Assembly: GCA_028281535.1 (NCBI GenBank)
Contig: JANQJS010000012.1
Span: 43,185-107,184, forward strand
Reading direction: 5' to 3'
Source: Sedimentisphaerales bacterium
Lineage (GTDB): Bacteria; Planctomycetota; Phycisphaerae; Sedimentisphaerales; SM23-30
Length of the DNA stretch: 64,000 bases
Within the stretch, counting starts at the first letter, position 1. Each line of letters starts with the position of its first letter. Of this stretch, positions 51,493 to 59,996 are shown piece by piece. A program made the position numbers and the translations under genes. A model generated the notes under the pieces. That model was not told the DNA's origin and ran no database searches. It saw nothing but the letters and a program-made list of their open reading frames with translations.

Positions 51493-51695
51493 GTTGAGGT
51501 CCTTGGAGGTTTTAAATCGCGATTTTCAGGCCTATTATCCCTTTTATCGTCAGATTTTGGATAGTCAATGATTGTTTTTTTATTTCCTCAGTACTTTGTT
51601 TTGCGATTGCTTTAAAGGAAATCCAAGATCCTTGCCGATAACTCATAAGCGAAAAGGATTTTGACAATTTCTTATTTTCTTTGGGGTGTGAAATT

Positions 51696-52229
51696 ATGAC
51701 TCAGCTCACACGAATCATCATTTGCGTTGTTAGTTTGTTCATTTGCTCGGTTGCTATTACCTCCGTAAATTGGCTTATGAGCCTGGAACCAACGATACAG
51801 CAGGTTTCACAACAGGAATTTCTCCAAGGGAAAGTTCTATCGATTTATAAAAGTGCAGAATTCTGGTCCTCGTATCCTGAATTTTCTCCCATCGTAAAAT
51901 TAGGATCACTCATTGCCTTCAAGCCGTTTGTATTTATGGCTGCATTATTGCTTGCAGGTTGGATTTTATTCAGACTTATGAATAAAGAAAGTTTGTTGGC
52001 TATGGGAATCTATAGTTTGATAGTTGGGCTGACCGGATGGATAGTTGGGCTGGTCAAATTGTCAGGTAATCTTATACCAGAAGTGGCGGGGCCTGGTATA
52101 CATTTTATGTTGCTCTCGATTTTTTATGCTAGTGTCGCTTGCTTTATATTTGTCGCCATTGATTTTGGTATCAACAGATACTACCAGAAATTTTCCCACT
52201 TCCACACCAAACCAGGTTTGTTTGCCTAA
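51696..52229 (+). CDS. Hypothetical four-helix membrane protein
   Basis: A ~177-residue protein with hydrophobic stretches near 5-28, 68-90, 98-120 and 130-155, suggesting four membrane helices, and a ~40-residue loop after the first (QQVSQQEFLQGKVLSIYKSA). The frame opens at TTG 51,681 but ATG 51,696 after GGGGTGTG is favoured. No family recognised and no link to neighbours. Confidence 0.7.
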   Translation: MTQLTRIIICVVSLFICSVAITSVNWLMSLEPTIQQVSQQEFLQGKVLSIYKSAEFWSSYPEFSPIVKLGSLIAFKPFVFMAALLLAGWILFRLMNKESLLAMGIYSLIVGLTGWIVGLVKLSGNLIPEVAGPGIHFMLLSIFYASVACFIFVAIDFGINRYYQKFSHFHTKPGLFA

Positions 52230-52287
52230 AAACCTAGTCTGGTGTGATGTTCTGCGATCATACAAATTGCTATCGTCAAATCATTTG

Positions 52288-52827
52288 TTAAGCTTTTCTT
52301 CGGCAAGTTGTGAGGCCACCTAATGCCAGTAAGGTTATTGTTGTGGGTTCCGGAATGACTTGAATAGATGTATTTTCAGGTTCAACAGTTGAAAATTGCA
52401 AAAATACATTATTTTGCGGAGCAATAGGGGCATTTAAGTCTGAACCAATTTGAATTTGACTGGGTACTGCGACATTAGGGATAAGATAATCAAATGAATA
52501 TAATATACCTGAGTCGAAGAAACCAAATATACCAAAAGTCGCAGCGCCTGAAATGAGTGTGTTACTAGTATTTTCCAGTGTGCCAGGAATCCCAAAACCT
52601 AAATTGGTATCAATGGTGTTGTTGCTTGCAATGCCACCTGCTCCAAAATCTGTGATATTATTGATAGACCATGAAGAAACTAAGACATCGGAATATAACT
52701 GAATTTCGATACTTTGGTTAGGTAAGTAGCTTGGGGCGGCATCTAGTGGAGCAACGCGCCATCCCACCTCTGCTTGGGTAACGGTTGTCATAATCAGTAC
52801 GATTAATAATGCGCAATACTTCTTCAT
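52288..52827 (-). CDS. PEP-CTERM sorted secreted protein
   Basis: A ~179-residue exported protein: signal peptide ~1-19 (TVTQA), a beta-rich middle, and a PEP-CTERM tail: VIPEPTTITLLALGGL then TTCRRKA, which has the PEP motif, a hydrophobic helix and the basic end. PEP-CTERM proteins are processed by an exosortase, which is not in this window. The short middle resembles small PEP-CTERM proteins of planctomycetes (SLPNQSIEIQLYSD-like). AAGGAA before ATG 52,827 supports the start. No enzymatic feature. Confidence 0.87.
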   Translation of the reverse strand: MKKYCALLIVLIMTTVTQAEVGWRVAPLDAAPSYLPNQSIEIQLYSDVLVSSWSINNITDFGAGGIASNNTIDTNLGFGIPGTLENTSNTLISGAATFGIFGFFDSGILYSFDYLIPNVAVPSQIQIGSDLNAPIAPQNNVFLQFSTVEPENTSIQVIPEPTTITLLALGGLTTCRRKA

Positions 52828-52920
52828 CAATAAATTCCTTATACTAAATATTTGACCTGTTTGCTGGTTTCCTCCTCCGGAAAGTCACATCAGGTGTTAA
52901 TGTTCAAAAAGGTAGGCATA

Positions 52921-52970
52921 AAAAAAAAACCGCTAGACCGAGAGCATAACTCTCTCTCTAGCGGGTTTTT
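52921..52970 (-). terminator. Rho-independent terminator (works in both directions)
   Basis: CCGCTAGA..GAGAG / CTCTC..TCTAGCGG is flanked by A9 on the left and T5 on the right. On the minus strand it follows the glycosyltransferase gene by ~100 bases and is followed by nine T's. Confidence 0.92.
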
Positions 52971-53070
52971 AATATTCTTTTTATGGGATTTATTCCCTGC
53001 ATTTTCCTGATTGAATTATAGGGGAAATGAAGGGTGAAGTCAAAACATTATTCTGTTTTAAGGAGGCAAT

Positions 53071-54696
53071 CTATTTTCGCCAACCTTCCAAAACAAATAG
53101 AGGCGTATTTTCAAAGGGATTAATTGTAGCATCCGTAGGGGCAGGTAGCTGCTGAGCTTTGGTGCATTTGTATTGTAAGATAAACATGATTTGCTCTTGC
53201 CAGTTCATTAAATACATGCCATAAGCCCATCCATATTTTTCTAATGGAGCCGGCGGCAAGTCGGTGGGTTGTTTTTTATTTTTCGTGGTATAAAAGGGGC
53301 CTACAATCCACAACTTATGACCTGAATATAATGTTCTAGCGATCGATTGTATCAAAGGTTGAATCGGTTTTTCTTGCGCCATTTTTTCTTTGATCAAATC
53401 ATACCGATGAACGTTCAATTCTTTAATATCAGGCACCGTGGCATAAGACGCATTCCCATCATAATAATGCTGAAATGTTACACCATGATACCAGGGTAGT
53501 ATCAGAACAAAATCTTTTTTATCAGCTTGCTCTGCGAGTTGCTTGGCGACTAGATCAATATTGGTTTTGCGTGTTTGGGATTTCTCCATCACGATTGGCC
53601 AGGTCATAAAAATGATACATAACAGGATGGCATATTTAATATAAGAATTGTACTTCACTTGTTGCAAAATAGTATCTACTGCAATCGCTCCTATGGCAAT
53701 GAGTGGAAGATAATACCATGATTGTGTCATCATCTTCATATTCAAAAAAGCCAGAACAAGAATGACCGAGCTAAAAAACAAGGTCAGAATACAAAATAAG
53801 ATCAGTCCTCTTTGCTCTTGTGAGGTATATTTTTTTAATCGGGGCACATAAACACAAATGACGATGAGTAGACAAATAGTTATCACGCCAATCCAAAGAT
53901 AAAACATCCATTGCCCACCGCTGGAAAGTGCCCCTTGAAGCGTATCTAAAAGCCACTCGAGTGTTACATTTTCGAATTTTGTCAACATCGACCATTGCCC
54001 GGAGTTTCTTATAATTCCGATATAGGGCAAAAGTGTTAGAGCTGAAATCAGTCCAATACCTGCCAGGATTAAAGCTGGCTTTATTTTTTTTTGTAATAGG
54101 CAAGCCATAAAACTGCTGAGCATGATCGATAAGACGAGAAAGGCATTTGAGAAATGTGTTTGTACGCTCAGTATTGTAAAGATAAGTGCAAGGACAATAT
54201 GCTTCTTGTTGCATTCCTGGCAAACTTTCCAAGCAAACGCCATAGCGACAATCGTCATTAAAATACCAATGCCAAAAGGCCGTATCGATGGCACAATCTG
54301 AATCGCTAGAGGACTGAGTAAGAAAAGACCTAATGATAAAAGCGGAGCAGAGCTTTTGTAAAGTCGGGCTATCAACCATAATGACAATAGTGTTAGCAGT
54401 CCTATCATCAAACCATAACCACGAATCGCAGAATCACTATCGCCAAAGATTGCCATCCAGCATCGAAGCGCTACAGAATTGATCACTGGAAATACATGCC
54501 ATTGTAAGTGTGTCCACATCTCAGAGAGTGTCAGTTGATTCGCCACGCTCACGACACTCACTTCATCCCGCCAAAGTCCACCGGCATGTTGATAAAATAA
54601 ACTAAGTGTATAAATCACAAGAATGGATAAGACCAGGCCTACAGCCAGATCAAGCCATGATAAAACTTTCGTATGGGATGTGAGTTTATTTTCCAT
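53071..54696 (-). CDS. GT39/ArnT-like membrane glycosyltransferase
   Basis: A 541-residue polytopic protein with about ten membrane helices and the large first loop of GT-C enzymes carrying WRDEVSVVSVA (~42-52), the acidic catalytic-type D-E. Then follow WHVFPVINSVALRCW and a SIRPFGIGIL segment; the C-terminal ~140 residues are soluble (PWYHGVTFQHYYDG). Family members transfer sugars from polyprenyl-phosphate donors to proteins or lipid A. Acceptor unknown. It could modify surface proteins, as PEP-CTERM proteins are often glycosylated, but that link is inference from adjacency. Confidence 0.82.
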   Translation of the reverse strand: MENKLTSHTKVLSWLDLAVGLVLSILVIYTLSLFYQHAGGLWRDEVSVVSVANQLTLSEMWTHLQWHVFPVINSVALRCWMAIFGDSDSAIRGYGLMIGLLTLLSLWLIARLYKSSAPLLSLGLFLLSPLAIQIVPSIRPFGIGILMTIVAMAFAWKVCQECNKKHIVLALIFTILSVQTHFSNAFLVLSIMLSSFMACLLQKKIKPALILAGIGLISALTLLPYIGIIRNSGQWSMLTKFENVTLEWLLDTLQGALSSGGQWMFYLWIGVITICLLIVICVYVPRLKKYTSQEQRGLILFCILTLFFSSVILVLAFLNMKMMTQSWYYLPLIAIGAIAVDTILQQVKYNSYIKYAILLCIIFMTWPIVMEKSQTRKTNIDLVAKQLAEQADKKDFVLILPWYHGVTFQHYYDGNASYATVPDIKELNVHRYDLIKEKMAQEKPIQPLIQSIARTLYSGHKLWIVGPFYTTKNKKQPTDLPPAPLEKYGWAYGMYLMNWQEQIMFILQYKCTKAQQLPAPTDATINPFENTPLFVLEGWRK

Positions 54697-54860
54697 GTTT
54701 TGGCAATAATACCGTAATCGTCATAAAAAAACCAGGAATTAACTTAGTATGCTCAGGAAATTGGAAGCGTTTTCATCCTTTAATAAACATTAAATTTGAC
54801 TTACTATATACCTCAGCAATACAATAGCTACAAAGGTTCAATTCCGTCGAGGATAGATCT

Positions 54861-55832
54861 ATGAAAATGATAGTAGTCTGGTTATGTCTCTTTACAAGTG
54901 TTGCAAACGCATGTCTTTGGGATTCAGATACGCTTAAGAGTGAGCAACATAAAAGCCCAGAAATGTCAGCTGTGATTTTTAAATCAGAACCGCCCAAAGT
55001 CGATACTCAAAAACTTCACGACCGAATCAAAACGTTAAACCAAAACCCACAAAAAGAGACGCCCGAGTGGTGGAATGACCTGGGTGTTGCCTATGTGCGA
55101 TTAGGCCAACCGGAAAAATGTGTCGAGCTTCTCGAGCCGCTTCTCACAAAATTCCCAGATAACTATGCCAGCCATGCCAATCTTGGCACCGCCTATCATT
55201 TGCTCGGTAAGTATGAAAAAGCTGAAAAGCACATCGCACGCGACCTGGAAATCAATCCCGATGCGCATTTTGGTTTCGAAAAATATCACCTCGCACTACT
55301 ACAATATCTCAAACAAGATGACGATTACCAAAAACGACATCTCTATGTCGATGAATTTTCGCAAGACTTCATGCAGGAAAAAAGTTTCCATCATTTTAGA
55401 AGGGGGGGCGAATTGATACAGGTTTGTGAGGCAGATAAAGAAAAATATAAAATGGCATTCAAAGGAGATTTGCCACCAGCCTATCGTTGTCAATGGAATC
55501 TCAGACGCGATCCAAAATTCCAGGAAGGTGTTATCTACATGGCCAGTTTAAATTCAAGCCAACCCGCCTGCTTTACCATGCTCGGAGTCGTTTGCCTGAG
55601 AAATTCAGACCTTAACCTGGCCAAAGCCGCCTTCCAAAAAGCCATTGACTTAAACTCGCATCACAAAGATATTTTAGCTGGTTACATTCAGCGTATAGAT
55701 AGTCATATTGCAGAAGCGAGATTGCATGACCCTAAATATCTTTTTTTGTATCTAGTGTTTCCTATAATTCTTATATATCTTGTCTTAAAATTTAAAAAGA
55801 AAAACAAACCAACTAAACAGCCACATTCTTAA
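54861..55832 (+). CDS. TPR protein with N-terminal export signal and C-terminal membrane anchor
   Basis: A 323-residue protein. Signal peptide ~1-18 ending VANAC; the Cys could be a weak lipobox. TPR repeats at ~73-106, ~107-140 (NLGTAYHLLGKYEKAEKHI) and ~238-285 (CLRNSDLNLAKAAFQKAIDL) surround a helical insert. A single helix at ~294-311 (LFLYLVFPIILIYLVLKF) is followed by KKKNK, suggesting an anchor with cytoplasmic Lys-rich tail. TPRs mediate protein contacts; the partner is unknown. Codon use is somewhat richer in G+C than its neighbours. Confidence 0.85.
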   Translation: MKMIVVWLCLFTSVANACLWDSDTLKSEQHKSPEMSAVIFKSEPPKVDTQKLHDRIKTLNQNPQKETPEWWNDLGVAYVRLGQPEKCVELLEPLLTKFPDNYASHANLGTAYHLLGKYEKAEKHIARDLEINPDAHFGFEKYHLALLQYLKQDDDYQKRHLYVDEFSQDFMQEKSFHHFRRGGELIQVCEADKEKYKMAFKGDLPPAYRCQWNLRRDPKFQEGVIYMASLNSSQPACFTMLGVVCLRNSDLNLAKAAFQKAIDLNSHHKDILAGYIQRIDSHIAEARLHDPKYLFLYLVFPIILIYLVLKFKKKNKPTKQPHS

Positions 55833-56167
55833 ATAATTTTACCTTAAATTAGAATAAATCATGATTCAGCTCTCTATAGAATCCTATTTTTATTTTTTGA
55901 GTTTTTAGTGGTTAAAACTGGTTATGATTTTTTGCCTTTTTAATCTGTGTGACTTGTCTCGCCATAGCATTAGCGATGGCGGCTCTGCGGTGAATTTCCG
56001 TCCTGTGAATCATGCCACATACTCACAAGTTAATGATTGCTATATGTAAAGAAATCCTATATGATATTTGTCCAGGTAGAGAATCTTTTCATGGTCCTGT
56101 CGGGCTTTTTAGGTACTTATCTCACTAACAAATAAATATTTGCAACCCCAAAGGTCAGGTGTCGAGG
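55833..56167 (+). other. Intergenic region, no gene seen
   Basis: 335 bases without an ORF of interest. A G+C-richer patch (GCGATGGCGGCTCTGCGGTG near 55,973) breaks the AT-rich background. The promoter for the next gene probably lies here. Confidence 0.4.
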
Positions 56168-58333
56168 ATGAAACTGTTTAGCTGCTATCAATGGATTGCC
56201 ATCGCATTACTACTCTTTATCTCTAACCCCATCCTGCACGCCCAATACGCCGGCGGCACAGGCGATCCTGATGACCCTTATTTAATCGCCGAGCCCAATC
56301 ACCTACAACATCTTTCATCAACATCGACAGACTGGGATATGCATTTTCAATTAACAGATGATATCGATCTTACAGGTGTTGCCATGACACCGATAGGTGA
56401 TCCCAATGTGTGTTTTTGTGGTTCATTCAACGGCGATGGCCATACCATTTCTAATCTGACTATGGATTTCCCATGGAGAAACAGAGTGGGTTTATTTGGG
56501 AGTGTGGGTGATCCCAATGATCCCAGTTCTTCCATATCGAATCTTGGTCTGCTCGATCCGAATATCGTTGGCAATACCCAGGTTGGCTGTTTAGTGGGAT
56601 ATTTTTATGAGGGGGTTATATCAAACTGTTTTTCTACCGGATCAGTGAGTGGTGCTGGCAATGTTGGTGGTTTAGTGGGAAAAATGCTGGAGAGTAGTAG
56701 CCTAACGAACACTTATGCCACAGTATCCGTGAGTGGCGATAGTTATGTAGGTGGTTTGGTAGGACATTCTCGGGGATATATAACCAATAGTTATTCTGTT
56801 GGATTTGTCAGTGGCAATCTTGACGTGGGTGGTTTGGTGGGTGGGGGATATTACCCTATTCGAACGATAGCCAGTTTTTGGAATATCGAAACAAGTGGAC
56901 AGGCAACAAGCTTTGGTGGTAACGGTAAGACAAACGCAGAAATGCGCCAAATCAGTACCTATTCCAGCTGGGTTTGTGATAATGCCTGGCGAATTAACCA
57001 GGGAGTAGATACTCCCAGACTTGTTTGGGAAAATACACCAGGAACAATTATAGAGCCGATTTCGTTTTCAGGGGGAAGTGGTAGGTTTAACGATCCTTAT
57101 CTAATCTCAACTACCCAGGAGTTAGTAAACTTAAGTATGTTCCAGTGTCTTTGGAGTAAGCACTTTAAGCTTGTAGCGGATATTGATCTAGCCAATGTTG
57201 ACATATCACCCATCGGAAATTCAATTATAAATTTTACAGGAACCTTTGATGGGACGGGTCATACCATTTCTAACCTTTCTTTTGATTCCAGTAGGGGTTC
57301 TAATATAGGATTATTTGGCACTGTAGGAGAACCAAGTGATCCTGATTTTTTTAGCATATCAAATCTCGGGCTGATCAATACAAATATAAATGGCTATAGA
57401 TCTATTGGTAGTTTGGCAGGGACGTCTTATGGAAATATAAAGAATTGTTATGCGATAGGGTCTGTGCGTGGTTTTGAACACAGTGGTGGTTTGGTAGGAA
57501 CGTCTTATGGAAGTATTACGAGATGTTATGCTGTGGGAGTAGTAGGTCCCTCTGGGTGGCCAGCTTATGTATTTGGTGGTTTGGTTGGTTATTCTGATGG
57601 GAGTATAACGAGCAGTTACTCTATGGGATCTGTAAATGGATACGGAGCCGCGGGTGGTTTGGTAGGAATTTCTCAAGGTTCTATAAAAAACTGTTTTTCA
57701 AAGGCCTCAGTGAGTGCCTGGGAAGTTAGTGGTGGCTTTGTTACAGGTTTTTCGGGAAGCATATCAAATTGTTATTCCACGGGTTCTGTTTTTGCATTAT
57801 ACGATAGAAATGGTTTTGGTTTTGGTAGAAGTGAAGAAAATTGTTTTTGGGATATTGAAACAAGTGGAATAACAGTAAGTAAATCAGGAATTGGTCTGAC
57901 AACTGAAGAGCTGCAAGCTGCAAGTACTTTTTTAAATGCAGGCTGGGACTTTGTAGGTGAAACAGCCAATGGTACAGAGGACATTTGGGAGATATGTGAC
58001 GCCACTAATTATCCTAAACTCGTTTGGCAGGAATCTTTGCCAGGTGATATTAGTTGTCCCGATGGCGTCGATATTTTAGATTTATCGACATTAGCCGAAA
58101 TTTGGTTAATGCGTCAATTAGATTTTGACAAAGATCCCTATGGCGGCGATGGCGTAGTGAACATGTCCGACTTTGTCATCCTGGCATCAGACGATTCCCC
58201 AGAGATCACACCATTCTTAAGCGAATGGCTTCAGAATGGAACCTCGTTACCCGAACTAACACCAAACGGCGGCGACGGCATTTTTAACATGCCAGATTTC
58301 GCCATATTATCATCCAACTGGCTAACAGAATAA
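56168..58333 (+). CDS. Secreted GLUG-repeat protein with dockerin-like C-terminus
   Basis: A 721-residue exported protein. Signal peptide ~1-25 (ILHAQ). Two arrays of GLUG-type beta-helix motifs (GGLVGxxxGxIxNCYSxGxV; e.g. NVGGLVGKMLESSSLTNTYA, HSGGLVGTSYGSITRCYAVG) fall at ~130-260 and ~400-560, each following the opening GGTGDPDDPYLIAEPNHLQHL or its second copy GGSGRFNDPYLISTTQELVNL. The end, ~640-721, holds dockerin-like EF-hand blocks (DGVDILDLSTLAEIW and two NMSDF/NMPDFAIL-SSNW). GLUG repeats occur in bacterial adhesins and IgA peptidases. The frame opens at GTG 56,159; ATG 56,168 is preferred. Adhesive surface role likely. Confidence 0.88.
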   Translation: MKLFSCYQWIAIALLLFISNPILHAQYAGGTGDPDDPYLIAEPNHLQHLSSTSTDWDMHFQLTDDIDLTGVAMTPIGDPNVCFCGSFNGDGHTISNLTMDFPWRNRVGLFGSVGDPNDPSSSISNLGLLDPNIVGNTQVGCLVGYFYEGVISNCFSTGSVSGAGNVGGLVGKMLESSSLTNTYATVSVSGDSYVGGLVGHSRGYITNSYSVGFVSGNLDVGGLVGGGYYPIRTIASFWNIETSGQATSFGGNGKTNAEMRQISTYSSWVCDNAWRINQGVDTPRLVWENTPGTIIEPISFSGGSGRFNDPYLISTTQELVNLSMFQCLWSKHFKLVADIDLANVDISPIGNSIINFTGTFDGTGHTISNLSFDSSRGSNIGLFGTVGEPSDPDFFSISNLGLINTNINGYRSIGSLAGTSYGNIKNCYAIGSVRGFEHSGGLVGTSYGSITRCYAVGVVGPSGWPAYVFGGLVGYSDGSITSSYSMGSVNGYGAAGGLVGISQGSIKNCFSKASVSAWEVSGGFVTGFSGSISNCYSTGSVFALYDRNGFGFGRSEENCFWDIETSGITVSKSGIGLTTEELQAASTFLNAGWDFVGETANGTEDIWEICDATNYPKLVWQESLPGDISCPDGVDILDLSTLAEIWLMRQLDFDKDPYGGDGVVNMSDFVILASDDSPEITPFLSEWLQNGTSLPELTPNGGDGIFNMPDFAILSSNWLTE

Positions 58334-58690
58334 TGTAGATCAAAAGTTTAGTCCTTTATAAATTCTTTTTCGTGTGTTTCGTGGTTAAAATTCTTGACAA
58401 TGAACCCATTCACGCTATACTATTATTAACGGTCAAGGGCTGAACCGACTTCCACGTCACTCCGAAACCCTTTCAATATTTTAAACCTGAATAGATGTTT
58501 TACGTCTAAACTTTAAGTTGAAAGGAACTCATATGAATTAATCAATAGTAAAGATGTATATAAAGTCTCGTGTACAGAGAAACGAACAACGTGAGCGGGT
58601 TACTGTATAAATAGTCATGGCGTACTTAGGCAGGCGAATGCCTGAAAATAATGTTGGATACAGGGTTTATTTGTCCTTACAATATGCCCC
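58334..58690 (+). other. Intergenic region, no gene seen
   Basis: 357 bases. TTTTTCGTGTGTTTCGTGGT at 58,366 is a low-complexity phrase. AAAGGAACTCAT precedes the two-codon ATG AAT TAA near 58,533. AGGC-GAAT-GCCT near 58,634 is a short hairpin. The next ATG has no good Shine-Dalgarno. Confidence 0.4.
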
Positions 58691-59989
58691 ATGACATTGA
58701 TTCGTGATTTATTGTATGGCTTGATATTGATTGTAATGACGCCATTTCTTTTATGGCGGCGTTTTTTTCAGCGACGCTATAAAGGCGGCTGGTCAGAGCG
58801 TTTCGGTAGTGCGCCCATTTGTGAACCTGGCAAAAAACGCATCTGGATTCATGGCGTAAGCCTCGGAGAAATCAATGCCTCGCGAACTTTGGTCGATAAA
58901 TTTCAATCGGAACTTCCCGATTGTGAGATCGTCATCACAACAACCACAGACACCGGCATGGCACGCGCAAAAAATCTCTACAGCCAAAAGCACACCATTT
59001 GCTTTTATCCATGGGATTTCAGCTTTGCCGTTCGCAAAGCCCTCAAGCGTCTAAAGCCAAGCGTCTGCGTGATGATGGAAGGTGAAGTCTGGCCCAATTT
59101 TACAGCCATCGCTAAGAAATTGAACATACCAGTGGTGGTTGCCAACGGCAGAGTCGGCGGCAGCAAAGGCTGGCCTCGATATAAAAAAATCGCACCTTTA
59201 GTTCGTGGCATGTTCAGCCGTCTGCGTTTAGTCTTAGCTCAAGACCAAACTGCCGCCGAGCGATTTACCTTTTTAGGCGTCGCACCAGAAAATGTCCAGG
59301 TCGTCGGCAGCATAAAATATGACACCGCTGAAATCACCGACCAGGTCAACGGCGCTGACAAACTCGCAAGCCAACTGCAATTGCAACCAGACGAACCACT
59401 TTGGGTTGCTGGTAGCACTGGCATCGATGAAGAAGCCATCATCTTGGCAGCCTACGAAAAGGTGCAAAAACGATTTGAAAAAAATCTACGTTTAGCGATT
59501 ATTCCACGTAAGCCAGAACGCTTTGACGAAGTCGCCGGACTCATTGGCGGCAGCGGACATAAATTAATTCGCTACAGCGAAATCAAAAAAGGGGCGCAAT
59601 TAGGAACTGAAGCGAACAAAGCTGTCATCCTGGGCGACACAATGGGAGATCTGCGAAAATTTTATAGCCTGGCAAACGTGATCTTTGTCGGCCGATCGCT
59701 CGTACCCATGGGCGGTTCAGATATGATTGAAGCTGCGGCACTCGGCAAGCCTGTTATCGTCGGGCCTTTCACAGATAATTTTCTGGAAAGCGTTAGGTTG
59801 CTTGTGGCAGGCAACGCTATCGAAGTCGTCGCAGACCAACAGCAGTTAGCTCAAATGGTATGTGATTTCCTTACGGATTCGCAGAAGGCAAATAATTTGG
59901 CAACAAATGCACGTAATGTCATCAAAGACAACCAGGGAGCTACCCAAAAGAGTGTCCAGGCCATCTGTGAAATTTTAAATACACTTTAG
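58691..59989 (+). CDS. waaA: 3-deoxy-D-manno-octulosonic acid transferase (WaaA/KdtA)
   Basis: A 432-residue GT30 enzyme adding Kdo to lipid IVA at the inner membrane. An N-terminal membrane anchor (~1-22) is followed by GGWSERFG (~34) with the catalytic-type Glu, IWIHGVSLGEINASRTLV (~53-70), TTTTDTGMARA (~87), CFYPWDFSFAV (~105), MMEGEVWPN (~128), and in the C-terminal half VVGSIKYDT (~196), VAGSTGIDEE (~237) and GGSDMIEAAALGKPVIVGP (~338-356), all typical. Length is normal. Base use is noticeably richer in G+C than the LRR gene next to it. The genes converge with 7 bases between stops. It supports an LPS outer membrane. Confidence 0.95.
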   Translation: MTLIRDLLYGLILIVMTPFLLWRRFFQRRYKGGWSERFGSAPICEPGKKRIWIHGVSLGEINASRTLVDKFQSELPDCEIVITTTTDTGMARAKNLYSQKHTICFYPWDFSFAVRKALKRLKPSVCVMMEGEVWPNFTAIAKKLNIPVVVANGRVGGSKGWPRYKKIAPLVRGMFSRLRLVLAQDQTAAERFTFLGVAPENVQVVGSIKYDTAEITDQVNGADKLASQLQLQPDEPLWVAGSTGIDEEAIILAAYEKVQKRFEKNLRLAIIPRKPERFDEVAGLIGGSGHKLIRYSEIKKGAQLGTEANKAVILGDTMGDLRKFYSLANVIFVGRSLVPMGGSDMIEAAALGKPVIVGPFTDNFLESVRLLVAGNAIEVVADQQQLAQMVCDFLTDSQKANNLATNARNVIKDNQGATQKSVQAICEILNTL

Positions 59990-59996
59990 AATTTCT

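Noticed and set aside
53771..54379. 202-residue ORF on the minus strand within the GT39-like gene
   Set aside because: Overlaps the real gene in another frame; composition rich in Ser, Cys and Tyr with no domain; a shadow despite its length.
58366..58392. Low-complexity phrase CGTGTGTTTCGTGGTTAAAA as a repeat family member
   Set aside because: Similar phrases are familiar from other genomes, but only one clear copy is present here and copies could not be counted.
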